A stretch of 64,000 nt of DNA from Thioflexithrix psekupsensis (GCF_002149925.1 NZ_MSLT01000006.1:372001-436000); one strand, 5' to 3'; positions 1 to 8,407 are shown, counted from the stretch's first letter. The notes: generated by a model not told the origin, from the sequence alone. Program-made: numbers and translations.

Positions 1-66
1 CAATGGTTATTCGTCTGTTCGGATTATCCGCGTTGTCGCACGGCGCGAAAATGTCCAACCCATTAA
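1..66 (+). CDS. C-terminal tail of a topoisomerase-type C4 zinc-finger protein (partial)
   Basis: Frame 1 is open from the first base to a TAA at 64-66 and encodes 21 residues reading QWLFVCSDYPRCRTARKCPTH. The spacing of Cys residues and the F-x-C-S-x-Y-P-x-C-R pattern are typical of the C4 zinc ribbons at the C-terminus of type IA topoisomerases and of small proteins carrying the same ribbon. Most of the gene lies outside the window, so topoisomerase I cannot be told apart from a smaller zinc-ribbon protein. Confidence 0.5.
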   Translation, partial: QWLFVCSDYPRCRTARKCPTH

Positions 67-105
67 CTCTATTGGAAGTTTTAGCTGATGGTTCGTGGGG
101 GTTTA

Positions 106-125
106 GGACAGACGGTTGTCTGCCC
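106..125. repeat. Hairpin GGACAGAC-N4-GTCTGCCC
   Basis: An 8-bp stem with one mismatch and a 4-nt loop lies between the convergent zinc-finger fragment and hslR. There is no following T-run, so it is a weak terminator at best. A closely related hairpin with a similar left flank (TTTAGG) occurs at 58107-58128, also between convergent genes, which points to a dispersed repeat. Confidence 0.45.
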
Positions 126-136
126 TGACGATACCG

Positions 137-553
137 TTAAGACCAGCCCTGATCCTTTTTAAAACGATGTATTAAGCGGCGATCTCGCTTATTCGGACGC
201 GAGTCTGGGGCGGTGAATAAACCCGCTTGAGACTTGCGCAAAATCGCTTCTGCTTCGCGCTGTTGAATGCTCTCTGGTGTTTCTTCATACAGCAACGCGG
301 CCACCGTTGCCGGCCCGCGTTGTCGGGATAAGCCTCTGACCCATACCACTTTTTCCCAAGCCGGTGTGCGCACCGTAATCTGATCACCCACGCGCACCGC
401 CCGTGAGGGTTTACAACGCTGCTGATTCACCTGAACTTTACCGCCGCTAATCGCTTCCGTTGCCAGCGACCGCGTTTTAAAAAAGCGAGCCGACCATAAC
501 CACTTATCTAAGCGAATCGGCTCTTCTGCGCTGATTGTCGCGTCTTTCACCAA
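137..553 (-). CDS. hslR: Heat shock protein 15 homologue, S4-domain RNA-binding protein
   Basis: The 138-residue protein has an S4 RNA-binding fold at about residues 13-75 (IRLDKWLWSARFFKTRS, then GGKVQVN and KPSRAVRVGD) and a basic C-terminal tail ending in RDRRLIHRFKK. This is the layout of Hsp15, which binds stalled 50S subunits that still carry peptidyl-tRNA and helps recycle them after heat stress. The start codon lies one base from the stop of the DUF3108 gene upstream, so the two are probably co-transcribed. Length and motifs match the family well. A generic S4 protein is the only realistic alternative. Confidence 0.88.
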   Translation of the reverse strand: MVKDATISAEEPIRLDKWLWSARFFKTRSLATEAISGGKVQVNQQRCKPSRAVRVGDQITVRTPAWEKVVWVRGLSRQRGPATVAALLYEETPESIQQREAEAILRKSQAGLFTAPDSRPNKRDRRLIHRFKKDQGWS

Positions 554-554
554 T

Positions 555-1274
555 TTATAAGCCCTCCACTCGCTCTAAAATTAACACGCCTGCGTCGCCT
601 TTTTCCACATGTTCGACTTTTATGGGGAGAAAATGCCACTGTGGCGCACACCATAGTGTGGTTTGTCGCTTGCCATCGTCGCTAATCCGTTGATATTTAA
701 GTGTATTAACTTGTTGTGCGCCAATATTTACCGCTTCCTCGCCCAAGAAACGCGGCGTATAAGTTCTCACTTCCCCTTTGTAAGCAACTTTGAATGACAA
801 ATCACGTTCGCCCGCCGCTAATTGTTGCATTAACACCAGTTGATACAACATGTTATCCAACACGCCTTCGGATAAAGGCACAGACCATTCTTGTCCAACA
901 ATCGTATTGTTAGCCACACCGTTTGTCCAGTCAAACTCAATAAGATCATGTCTGGGATTTTTTTTGCGGGCGTGTTTGTATTCATAGCGCAAGGGTTGAA
1001 TCAAGCCACTGGCCGTTTGAGAAAATAAACTGCGTTCCATAATGACATCTCCGCGAAATAACGCCGCAATGCCACTGGTTTCAGTTTGAGTCTCAAACAC
1101 ATAATTTTCGCCTTGTGAATAGAAACGTCTAACCCCCTTTCCTACGGGTAAACCCTTGAGATAAACCGAATAATGTGCCGTAAAACTCGGCGGTAATGGC
1201 CATATTTCTCCCGCAAAACCACTTCGTGTCAAACTCAAGGCTAAAAACAAAGCCAAAAAATAAATCCACTTCAT
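555..1274 (-). CDS. DUF3108 family exported protein
   Basis: The 239-residue protein starts with a signal peptide (hydrophobic residues 3-20, cleavage likely after SGFA). The remainder is predicted beta-rich and resembles DUF3108: an early FTAHYSVYLKGLPVG segment, a central conserved Y-E-Y-KHARKKNPR stretch and a C-terminal P-I-K-V-E-H-V-E-K-GD motif. Members are periplasmic or envelope proteins of unknown function. It lies immediately upstream of hslR with a one-base gap, so the two probably share a transcript. Function unknown. Confidence 0.8.
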   Translation of the reverse strand: MKWIYFLALFLALSLTRSGFAGEIWPLPPSFTAHYSVYLKGLPVGKGVRRFYSQGENYVFETQTETSGIAALFRGDVIMERSLFSQTASGLIQPLRYEYKHARKKNPRHDLIEFDWTNGVANNTIVGQEWSVPLSEGVLDNMLYQLVLMQQLAAGERDLSFKVAYKGEVRTYTPRFLGEEAVNIGAQQVNTLKYQRISDDGKRQTTLWCAPQWHFLPIKVEHVEKGDAGVLILERVEGL

Positions 1275-1591
1275 CTTAATAAGCTCCCGATCAAAAAATT
1301 AAGCCACTTAGCCAAAACAATGTCCCATCACCTCACCAGGACTGTTAAAAATCAATCGATTATCACCATTATCAAAAAATATCCCTCATTCTAAAGAAAT
1401 ACAAAAAACAAGCATAAGCTCCAACACTAAATAGATAATTCAAACTAAGCTAAACTCAAGCCCTACTCTCGATAAAAATAGAGACTAAAAGCAACGAGAG
1501 CTAGACAAAACCCAATAAAAAATCTACACTACTCTCCTAAGCACAAAAGAAATTAGCTTTATCTACAGAATAATCCCATCAACTTCCGCTA

Positions 1592-1678
1592 TCATCCAAT
1601 AAAAAGACCTGTTGTCAACCGCATCGCCAACGACTGGCTTTGTATCAATGTCAAAATATCCCTTTTAACAAGAATCAT
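1592..1678 (-). CDS. Possible 28-aa continuation ORF (ATGA-coupled)
   Basis: The frame starts at the ATG inside the ATGA overlap with the 40-aa ORF and reads MILVKRDILTLIQSQSLAMR and eight more residues to TGA. It has no independent Shine-Dalgarno. Its composition continues naturally from the hydrophobic end of the upstream ORF, so the two may be halves of one frameshifted small membrane protein. Weakly supported. Confidence 0.2.
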   Translation of the reverse strand: MILVKRDILTLIQSQSLAMRLTTGLFIG

Positions 1679-1797
1679 CCCGCCAAAATTAAACTAAACC
1701 CAGCCGCTAATCTGGCCTTATCCCACAGATTTGTGGCAAAAAAATGGCAAGCCGCTAATCGATAATGTAAAGCGATACAGATTACATTAGAATCCAT
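1675..1797 (-). CDS. Possible 40-aa small protein with strong RBS
   Basis: An ATG at 1797 is preceded by AAGGAG seven bases upstream and opens a 40-codon frame with a hydrophobic C-terminal half (ARLAAGFSLILAG). It ends in TGA at 1675-1677, which overlaps the ATG of a 28-codon frame (1592-1678) by ATGA. I do not recognise the protein. The overlap suggests either translational coupling or one ~68-residue gene broken by a frameshift. The good ribosome-binding site is the main support. Confidence 0.3.
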   Translation of the reverse strand: MDSNVICIALHYRLAACHFFATNLWDKARLAAGFSLILAG

Positions 1798-2116
1798 GAA
1801 AGAATCTCCTTAATGAACCCCTTAAATTTCTCTTTTTATTTATAAAAATATCAAGCTATTCAATAAGTTATTTTATATACTTCTCTTAAATTCTCCGTTA
1901 AAATACACTTGAAAAAGGCTGTCAAACCCCATCGCAATTCTCTGCAATATAACCTTATCCTAAACGGCAAATGCAGCACGGACAAGCCCGATCTAAAAAA
2001 CACTAAAATTTTTATCTCAACCCCTTTAAAAAATAAAACATTTACTTTATTATAGATTGCGATGGTACTTACTATTTATCCCTTAGCTATCCTGAGCCTT
2101 CTGAAAAGACTAAACA

Positions 2117-2145
2117 GGACAAAAAATAAGCTCCTTTTTTTGTCC
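2117..2145. repeat. Hairpin upstream of the hns-like gene
   Basis: A 10-bp perfect stem (GGACAAAAAA with TTTTTTGTCC) lies about 120 bases before the hns-like start codon. It could be a leader structure. It is not a typical terminator because the U-tract is inside the stem. Confidence 0.3.
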
Positions 2146-2263
2146 CCATCCCAGCAAGACTTAAAGCCACTAAGGATAAGACCATTAATAAAGTGAAGCA
2201 TTTCACATTCATCATAAACACGAACGTGTTGAGTTTAACATTGAGATTGGGAATATAACGACT

Positions 2264-2617
2264 ATGGATACATCACTGGAAAAAACCTTAGAAGGCCTGG
2301 AATTACAGGACTTGATCGAAGTGCAAGACAAGGTCGCAGAGCTGTTAAAATCTCGCCAAAAGGAAGAGAAAAAATCTCTGATAGAACAGATTCGTGAGAT
2401 GGCTGATAAAGCAGGTTTAGAGATCGACAATGTCGTTTGGGCCGACGAAATCAAGCGCAAACAGAAATCAAGAAAGCTCTATCCGCCAAAATACTACAAT
2501 CCACAAAACCCAACCCAAACATGGACAGGGTTAGGCAGACAACCCTCTTGGATTAAAGAACATCTGGCTAAACACGGTAATTTAACCGCCCTTTTGTTGC
2601 CTGAAGAAAAACAATAA
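2264..2617 (+). CDS. H-NS family nucleoid protein
   Basis: The 117-residue protein has an N-terminal helical oligomerisation region (about residues 1-55, rich in Leu/Glu/Lys heptads) and a C-terminal H-NS DNA-binding motif (about 72-105: YPPKYYNPQNPTQTWTGLGR then QPSWI). The T-W-T-G-x-G-R-Q-P core inserts into the minor groove of AT-rich DNA in H-NS, HvrA and BpH3-type proteins. Such proteins compact DNA and silence horizontally acquired genes. The gene stands alone with a strong terminator after it. An AT-rich upstream region may allow autoregulation, which is an inference. Confidence 0.88.
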   Translation: MDTSLEKTLEGLELQDLIEVQDKVAELLKSRQKEEKKSLIEQIREMADKAGLEIDNVVWADEIKRKQKSRKLYPPKYYNPQNPTQTWTGLGRQPSWIKEHLAKHGNLTALLLPEEKQ

Positions 2618-2650
2618 GCCACACCCTGTTGTTCGACTTATTTCTTCTTA

Positions 2651-2684
2651 AATACCCAGCTTAATCAAGCTGGGTATTTTTTTG
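2651..2684 (+). terminator. Rho-independent terminator of the hns-like gene
   Basis: A 12-bp perfect stem AATACCCAGCTT/AAGCTGGGTATT with a 4-nt loop is followed by a run of T residues, 34 bases after the stop codon. Confidence 0.9.
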
Positions 2685-2837
2685 CTTGCTAAAATCCGTC
2701 CCCAGCCATTAAATACAAATCTTTTACCCTACACCCTGCCAGAATGCCCATAAATAGGGTAAAATTGTCTGATAAATCAAACAGACATTCGCTACTCTTC
2801 AGGTAATTTATCAGGTCACTTCATTAGGAATCTTGCC

Positions 2838-3878
2838 ATGTCAGCAGTTATACGTTTTTTTAGTGTTCTTCTCCTCAGTGGATGGGTTGTGTCAAGTGGT
2901 GCAGCTCCGATTCCCGCTCTGCCGCCCGAGCCGCCCACACTCAACGAATTGGGCTACCAAACCGACACCCACCACCGTCTCACCATTGTGTCGGGAGCCA
3001 GAGTGCGCAGCCAAGCCAACAACCAAAGCGGTGTCGTGGCAACCCTAACCTTGGGGACAACCATGAAACAAATTGGCCGCACAGCCCAACCCAGTGCGTT
3101 AGGCGACAGTAAACATTATTGGTATCAAGTGGAGTTAGACAATCAACGCCGTGGCTGGATTTTTGGTAGTCTGACTTTGCCTTATCATCCTTCACAACAC
3201 CTTGAAATTTACCGTAAATTAGTGGAAGAACGCATGGGGCAATCCCTCAGTTTTGCCGATCAAATGGAATTAACGCGCCTGTTACAAAAACTGATTGCCG
3301 AAATTCACGAAGGCGATACCCCGCCCAAATCTCTATTAGCCGAGTTGCAATTGGCTTATTTAAAATCCATTCAAAAAACCCTAGATGTTTACAATCAATT
3401 ATCCCCCACACAACGTCGTCAAAATCCCTATTCAGCGTGGTTACGCCATTTGGAACAAACCGCTAAAGAAGTCATTTTTTTTGACGAAATTAGCGCACGT
3501 CAATTGGTGAAAAATGAGGCGTTTTGGGAATTGTACGAAGCAAATCCACGCATGAATCAACTCAGTGACCACATCGCATGGACAGCCGCGAATCACCCTA
3601 TCGGGGGAGAATGTGAAGGGGATTTAAACTGTTATTTTAGCTATCAATTAAACAGCGGTTTATTGCGTTATTTAAAACATTTTCCCAACAGCAGTTATCA
3701 ACAACAAGCCCTTGACACTTTATTAATGGAAACAAATCCCAAAGATGCTTATTGGTCAGCCAGCGATGCCAGCGAATTAACGCAGCAATTGGCGCAAATG
3801 ACTGCTATTTTAAGTCAAATTGACACCCCGGCATCGACTCGCTTACTGGCACAATTACGTCGTTTATCCAAAAGTTAA
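2838..3878 (+). CDS. Exported bacterial SH3-domain protein
   Basis: The 346-residue protein opens with a signal peptide (FFSVLLLSGWVVSSGAA, cleavage near residue 23). A bacterial SH3-type domain follows at about residues 45-115 (VSGARVRSQANNQSGVVATL then WYQVELDNQRRGWIFGS). The remaining 230 residues are mainly helical with no motif I recognise. SH3b domains in exported proteins usually bind peptidoglycan stem peptides, so an envelope role is likely. The next gene, a quinone oxidoreductase, starts 15 bases downstream on the same strand and may be co-transcribed, although no functional link is evident. Confidence 0.8.
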   Translation: MSAVIRFFSVLLLSGWVVSSGAAPIPALPPEPPTLNELGYQTDTHHRLTIVSGARVRSQANNQSGVVATLTLGTTMKQIGRTAQPSALGDSKHYWYQVELDNQRRGWIFGSLTLPYHPSQHLEIYRKLVEERMGQSLSFADQMELTRLLQKLIAEIHEGDTPPKSLLAELQLAYLKSIQKTLDVYNQLSPTQRRQNPYSAWLRHLEQTAKEVIFFDEISARQLVKNEAFWELYEANPRMNQLSDHIAWTAANHPIGGECEGDLNCYFSYQLNSGLLRYLKHFPNSSYQQQALDTLLMETNPKDAYWSASDASELTQQLAQMTAILSQIDTPASTRLLAQLRRLSKS

Positions 3879-3893
3879 AGGAGTTGGTCGGAA

Positions 3894-4868
3894 ATGGCAC
3901 ACGCAATTCGTATTCACAAAACGGGCGGCACTGAGGTCTTACAATGGGAAGAGATCGAAGTCGGACAACCCGCCGCTAGACAATTACGCTTAAAACAAAC
4001 GGCGATTGGGTTGAATTTTATTGATATTTACTTTCGCACGGGCTTGTATCGGGCGGCGCAATTGCCTTTTATACCGGGTATGGAAGCTGCCGGTGTCGTG
4101 GCCGAAGTGGGCGCGGATGTGACGGAGTTTGCTGTTGGGGATCGCGTGGCTTACGCGCCGATCATGGGCGCGTATACGCAAGAACGGCTGATTGATGCCG
4201 ATAAAGTGGTGAAATTACCCGATACGATCACTGACGAAGTCGCCGCCGCTATCATGCTTAAAGGCATGACCGCGTACTATTTATTACGGCAAACGTATTG
4301 CGTAAAACCGGGTGACACCATTTTAATTCATGCCGCCGCGGGCGGGGTAGGTTTACTGGTTTGTCAATGGGCGAAACACTTAGGCGCAACGGTGATCGGT
4401 ACTGTGGGCAATGAAGCGAAAGCCGCATTGGCTAAAGCCAACGGTTGTGATTATCCTATTGTTTATACTAAAGAAGATTTTGTACAGCGCGTGAAAACCT
4501 TGACGGATGGCCGCGGTGTTGCTGTCGTTTACGATTCGGTAGGCAAAGACACTTTTATGGCTTCTTTGGATTGTTTACGTCCTTTGGGGATGATGGTGAG
4601 TTTCGGACAAGCCAGTGGTGCGGTTGATCCGTTGGAATTAAGCGTGTTGAGCCAAAAAGGTTCGCTTTTCCTCACGCGCCCCACTTTAATGGATTACACT
4701 GCGACCCATTCCCAACTGGTGACTTGTGCCAACGGTTTATTTGAAGCGTTGGCGCAAGGTGCGTTGAGCATTGCCATCCCTCAGCGTTTTGCATTGGCTG
4801 ACGCAGCCCACGCCCACGCCGCGTTAGAAAGTCGCCAAACGACGGGCGCAACGTTGTTATTGCCGTAG
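3894..4868 (+). CDS. qor: NADPH:quinone oxidoreductase, zinc-independent MDR family
   Basis: The 324-residue medium-chain dehydrogenase/reductase has the N-terminal GroES-like domain (ETAIGLNFIDIYFRTGLY-type signature near residues 38-53). Its Rossmann nucleotide-binding loop AAAGGVGLLVCQWAK is at about 149-163. The catalytic zinc ligands of alcohol dehydrogenases are absent, as in QOR/zeta-crystallin. It should reduce quinones with NADPH in the cytoplasm, giving semiquinones. A GGAG ribosome-binding site precedes the ATG. Length and motif order match E. coli Qor closely. Confidence 0.88.
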   Translation: MAHAIRIHKTGGTEVLQWEEIEVGQPAARQLRLKQTAIGLNFIDIYFRTGLYRAAQLPFIPGMEAAGVVAEVGADVTEFAVGDRVAYAPIMGAYTQERLIDADKVVKLPDTITDEVAAAIMLKGMTAYYLLRQTYCVKPGDTILIHAAAGGVGLLVCQWAKHLGATVIGTVGNEAKAALAKANGCDYPIVYTKEDFVQRVKTLTDGRGVAVVYDSVGKDTFMASLDCLRPLGMMVSFGQASGAVDPLELSVLSQKGSLFLTRPTLMDYTATHSQLVTCANGLFEALAQGALSIAIPQRFALADAAHAHAALESRQTTGATLLLP

Positions 4869-4900
4869 TTTTTACTGTCTATTATCATCTCTCTTCATTT

Positions 4901-4929
4901 CCAGCCTTCTCCGATTGAGGAAGGCTGGG
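4901..4929 (+). terminator. Hairpin after qor
   Basis: A 9-bp perfect stem CCAGCCTTC/GAAGGCTGG lies 32 bases beyond the qor stop. There is no T-run after it, so it may be a Rho-assisted terminator or an mRNA-stabilising hairpin. Confidence 0.45.
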
Positions 4930-5033
4930 AACGGGTCTGATCATTTGGGTTTGATGGAATTGCTCAAAATCCATTATTTCTTTAGAATATTAGCAACTGC
5001 TACTTTTCTTCATCTCAAAATAGGTCGTCACTT

Positions 5034-6776
5034 GTGAACCATCAATCAACACCTTCATCCATTTGGATTCGTATTTTTCCATTTTTACTGTGGTTGCGGC
5101 AGAGCAATGCCCAAAGTATACGTGCGGATGTCATGGCGGGCGTGACTGGGGCGGTCATTGTTTTACCGCAGGGCGTTGCGTATGCCATGATTGCCGGAAT
5201 GCCACCGGAATATGGGTTATATGCGGCAATTGTTCCTGCGATTATTGCGGCTTTATTTGGTTCTTCTTGGCATTTAATTTCAGGGCCGACGGCGGCTTTA
5301 TCCATTGTGGTTTTTACCACCATCAGCCCAATGGCCACACCGGGCAGCAGTGAATTTGTTCAATTGGCTTTGACATTGACTTTATTAGCGGGTTTATTCC
5401 AATTGGTATTGGGTTTAGTCCGAATGGGAACATTGGTTAATTTTATTTCTCATTCTGTGGTAATTGGTTTCACTTCAGGCGCAGCGATCTTAATTGCCAC
5501 TAGCCAATTAAAAAATGTGTTTGGTATTGATATTCCTTCAGGCGAATCTTTTGCGCATACATGGGTAGAACTTTTTCATGAAATTGATCAAACCAATTAC
5601 TATAATTTGCTTGTTGCTGTAGTGACCATTATGGTGGCGTTAGCCATTAAGAAATGGCTAAATAAAATCCCGAATATGTTAATTGCGATGATTGTGGGCA
5701 GCGTGTTGGCTTTTTTTCTGGGGGCGGAAGAACATGGGATTGCATTAGTGGGATCAATTCCTGCGGAGTTACCTCCATTTTCTAGTCCTTCATTTTCATT
5801 TTCTATTCTTCGAGATTTAATGCCAGGGGCATTAGCGATTGGTTTATTGGGATTGGTAGAAGCGGTTTCTATTGCGCGTTCGGTGGCTATTTATTCCAAT
5901 CAGCGTATAGATGGCAATCAAGAATTTATTGGGCAAGGTTTATCGAATATTGCGGGGGCTTTTTTCTCAGGTTATGCCAGTTCGGGATCATTTACGCGCA
6001 CGGGAGTTAATTACAGTGCGGGGGCTAAATCGCCTTTAGCGGCTATTGTTGCGGCGGTGGCGTTGGCGTTGATTATTTTGATGTTAGCTCCTTTAACGGC
6101 TTATGTGCCCATTGCCAGTATGGCGGGCATTTTGTTAATTGTTTCTTACAATCTAATTGATGTGCATCATATTAAGAGTATTGCTTTGGCCAGTCGCTCT
6201 GAATTTGCGGTATTAATGGTGACATTTATAGCCACTTTATTCTTACATTTAGAATTTGCTATTTATGTGGGAGTGATGTTGTCATTGGTGATTTATTTAA
6301 ATCGCACGTCTAAGCCTAATATTGTTACTTTGGCTCCAGACCCCAATAGCATTCGGCATCGTTTAACCAATGTTTTACGTAAACCATTAACCGAATGTCC
6401 GCAATTAAAAATCATTCGGATTGATGGATCGTTGTTTTTTGGGGCGGTAGATTATGTGCAGAAACATTTACAGGAAATTCCTGAAGCCCATGTTTTAATT
6501 GTGTGCAGTGGAATTAATTTTATTGACGTGGCAGGCGCGGAAATGTTGGCACATGAGGCGAAAAGACGACGGGCATTAGGCGGTGGATTATATTTTTCTA
6601 ATATGAAAATCCGCGCCAGAAATATTTTTGAACGGGGCGGCTATTTAGCAGATATTAATCCTGAAATGATTTTTGATGTTAAAACCGATGCCATTAAAAC
6701 AATCATTGCTCGTTTAGAAACCGCGCGTTGTCACTCGTGTTCAGCTCGTATTTTTGAAGAGTGTCAGCAATTTTAA
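5034..6776 (+). CDS. SulP family anion (sulfate-type) permease with STAS domain
   Basis: The 580-residue protein starts at GTG. Multiple membrane segments span about residues 30-430. The SulP signature is near residues 38-60 (GVTGAVIVLPQGVAYAMIAG, then PPEYGLY), and a cytoplasmic STAS domain follows at about 455-565 (IIRIDGSLFFGAVDYV, then NFIDVAGAEML). SulP proteins move sulfate, bicarbonate or other anions across the inner membrane, and the substrate cannot be read from sequence. The tail ends with a cluster of three cysteines (CHSCSARIFEEC) that is not a standard part of the family. It is monocistronic. Confidence 0.88.
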   Translation: MNHQSTPSSIWIRIFPFLLWLRQSNAQSIRADVMAGVTGAVIVLPQGVAYAMIAGMPPEYGLYAAIVPAIIAALFGSSWHLISGPTAALSIVVFTTISPMATPGSSEFVQLALTLTLLAGLFQLVLGLVRMGTLVNFISHSVVIGFTSGAAILIATSQLKNVFGIDIPSGESFAHTWVELFHEIDQTNYYNLLVAVVTIMVALAIKKWLNKIPNMLIAMIVGSVLAFFLGAEEHGIALVGSIPAELPPFSSPSFSFSILRDLMPGALAIGLLGLVEAVSIARSVAIYSNQRIDGNQEFIGQGLSNIAGAFFSGYASSGSFTRTGVNYSAGAKSPLAAIVAAVALALIILMLAPLTAYVPIASMAGILLIVSYNLIDVHHIKSIALASRSEFAVLMVTFIATLFLHLEFAIYVGVMLSLVIYLNRTSKPNIVTLAPDPNSIRHRLTNVLRKPLTECPQLKIIRIDGSLFFGAVDYVQKHLQEIPEAHVLIVCSGINFIDVAGAEMLAHEAKRRRALGGGLYFSNMKIRARNIFERGGYLADINPEMIFDVKTDAIKTIIARLETARCHSCSARIFEECQQF

Positions 6777-7189
6777 GCCCATTTTAAAGTGCATTCCCAA
6801 GTTGTTAAGGCTGTAAAAGAACGCCCAAAATACCATTATTTCATTCGTAACCAGTTATCAACGACTGAAAAAATGAAGTTTTTTTACAACCTTGTGACTT
6901 GGCAATGAACCTCAATAAAAACCAACCCCAACACACAAAAAAATTCCCCACCAATCCCACGCCACCTTGTAAATTCAGTCAAACACTCCCATCATCACTG
7001 CGTCGTTTTAGCCGAATAGTTTGAGATGAGATTTTTTCCGACGTGTCCTTGACATATTATGTCTCCACCACCATGATTATCATGGTCGATACTTAGAAAT
7101 GCAGAGGGACACCGTATCGCCGCTGGAGGCATGTTACACACTTAAAATGCGAACCACTGCCTTTAAAACCTCATTGGGAGCAAGCCTGT
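6777..7189. other. Intergenic region with inverted repeats and the PspA-operon promoter
   Basis: A ~410-base gap. Its first part holds an imperfect long inverted repeat (arms beginning CCAAGT at 6797 and ending ACTTGG at 6902), which may form a terminator-like hairpin after the permease gene. Its second part carries a TTGACA box and a 17-bp perfect palindrome about 100 bases before the DUF2170 start. Confidence 0.5.
7049..7086 (+). promoter_or_regulatory. Putative promoter and palindromic operator of the DUF2170-PspA operon
   Basis: A consensus -35 TTGACA at 7049-7054 is followed 15 bases later by the palindrome ACCATGATTATCATGGT (7070-7086, 8-bp arms around a single T) in the position of the -10 element. 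A dyad covering the -10 region is a typical repressor site. The central ATGATTATCAT resembles metal-regulator boxes of the Fur family, but the match is partial. Confidence 0.45.
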
Positions 7190-7618
7190 ATGAATTTGGA
7201 AGAAAAATTGAACCAACTCGCTGTAGGACTTAATGGAGTCACTACAGAGACGGGTTTAACCTTTAGCACGGAAATCATCACCGGAGGCGATGTCGATGTC
7301 CTCATGGTGACTGTGAAAGATCGGGAAGAATTCCCTGTTTACATCACTGTCGATGAAAGCCAAATTCTCTCCATCACGCACCTGTGGACAGAAGATGAAG
7401 TGCTTCCTGAAAAACGCACCCATCTGCTGGAAACCTTGTTGGCCATGAATGTTCCTGTCCCCTTGTCTTCGTTTTCGATTGTGGGCAAGCAGTACATCAT
7501 TTTTGGGGCCACATCCATCAAATGTAGCATCGACGAAATGATCGAGGAAATCGCGGTATTAAGCGATAATACATTAACGGCAATTGAAGAAATGACCGAA
7601 TATTTGGTTGCCAATTAG
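7190..7618 (+). CDS. DUF2170 family protein (YjfI-like)
   Basis: The 142-residue acidic cytoplasmic protein resembles DUF2170 along its length: an N-terminal EEKLNQLAVGL helix, a central EEFPVYITVDESQILS strand region, and PVPLSSFSIVGKQYIIFGA in the middle. In E. coli the DUF2170 protein YjfI is encoded directly before the PspA paralogue YjfJ, and that order is repeated here with a 13-base gap to the PspA start. Its molecular role is not established. Co-occurrence suggests it acts with PspA in a membrane-stress function. Confidence 0.82.
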   Translation: MNLEEKLNQLAVGLNGVTTETGLTFSTEIITGGDVDVLMVTVKDREEFPVYITVDESQILSITHLWTEDEVLPEKRTHLLETLLAMNVPVPLSSFSIVGKQYIIFGATSIKCSIDEMIEEIAVLSDNTLTAIEEMTEYLVAN

Positions 7619-7631
7619 GAGGTAAATGAAG

Positions 7632-8348
7632 ATGGGATTTTTTAGTAAATTATTTTCAGCCTTTCGCGGCGCAGCCACCGAAGCAGGAGATGCCATTATT
7701 GACACTCAAGCATTACGCATTTTAGATCAAGAAATTCGTGATTCTAAAACGCATTTAGAAGGCGCAAAAGAAAATTTAGCCAAAGTGATGGCTGAACAAA
7801 TGGGCGTAGAACGCGAAGTAAAGAAGTTACAACGCGCTGTACGAGAATATGAAGATTACGCCATGCAGGCTCTCAACAAAGGCGATGATCGTTTGGCCGG
7901 TGAAATTGCCGAGAAAATTGCCGATTTAGAGAACGAATTGGAAGCCCATCAAAGCGTATTGGACGGCTACAATAACAATATTAATAACCTGAAACAAACC
8001 ATCCGCGATACCGAACGCAATATCAAATCGATGGAACGGGAAATTAGTGTGATTAAAACCACGGACAAAGTGCAGAAAGCCAATGCAGCGGTGGCCAGCA
8101 AATTTTCCGGAACGAATTCAGCATTGCGTTCAGCAACTGACTCACTGGAGCGGATCAAACAACGCCAACAACAACGGTCGGATCAAATGACCGCCGCGAT
8201 GGCATTGCAAAAAGAGGAATTGGGCGGAGATTTACAAGATCGCTTACGTCAAGCGGGCATTGTGAAAAGCAACTCATCAAGCAATTCGGTGTTGGAACGT
8301 TTGAGAGCCAAACAAAATCCACCGCCGACTAATGTAAGCAGTTATTAA
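7632..8348 (+). CDS. PspA/IM30 (ESCRT-III-like) membrane-stress protein
   Basis: The product is a long coiled-coil protein beginning MGFFSKLFSAFRGAATEAGDA, the amphipathic N-terminal helix of PspA/Vipp1. Predicted helices continue to about residue 200. Members oligomerise on damaged inner membrane and protect the proton-motive force. I chose the ATG at 7632 because AGGAGG at 7617-7622 then sits nine bases upstream; an in-frame ATG at 7626 is too close. The DUF2170 gene precedes it. The arrangement matches yjfI-yjfJ better than a pspF-pspABC operon, and no sigma-54 activator gene is nearby. Confidence 0.87.
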   Translation: MGFFSKLFSAFRGAATEAGDAIIDTQALRILDQEIRDSKTHLEGAKENLAKVMAEQMGVEREVKKLQRAVREYEDYAMQALNKGDDRLAGEIAEKIADLENELEAHQSVLDGYNNNINNLKQTIRDTERNIKSMEREISVIKTTDKVQKANAAVASKFSGTNSALRSATDSLERIKQRQQQRSDQMTAAMALQKEELGGDLQDRLRQAGIVKSNSSSNSVLERLRAKQNPPPTNVSSY

Positions 8349-8407
8349 TTTAACCAGACATCCCCAGCGGGCGTAGGTCATTAAGCGCAATAATAACGAG
8401 GTGGTGC

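Larger units (their letters stand above)
1275..2263. other. Gene-poor AT-rich interval between DUF3108 and the hns-like gene
   Basis: Nearly 1 kb without a conventional gene. It must hold the promoters of the divergent neighbours. Visible structure: two tiny overlapping minus-strand ORFs (1592-1797); a 10-bp inverted repeat CCATCGCAAT/ATTGCGATGG at 1929-1938 and 2056-2065; and a perfect 10-bp stem GGACAAAAAA/TTTTTTGTCC at 2117-2145 upstream of the hns-like gene. I see no tRNA or recognisable RNA gene. Confidence 0.6.

Noticed and set aside
2212-2460. Minus-strand 82-codon frame over the hns-like gene
   Set aside because: It lies antisense to a clearly recognised H-NS family gene and has Ser/Thr-rich shadow composition with no motif.
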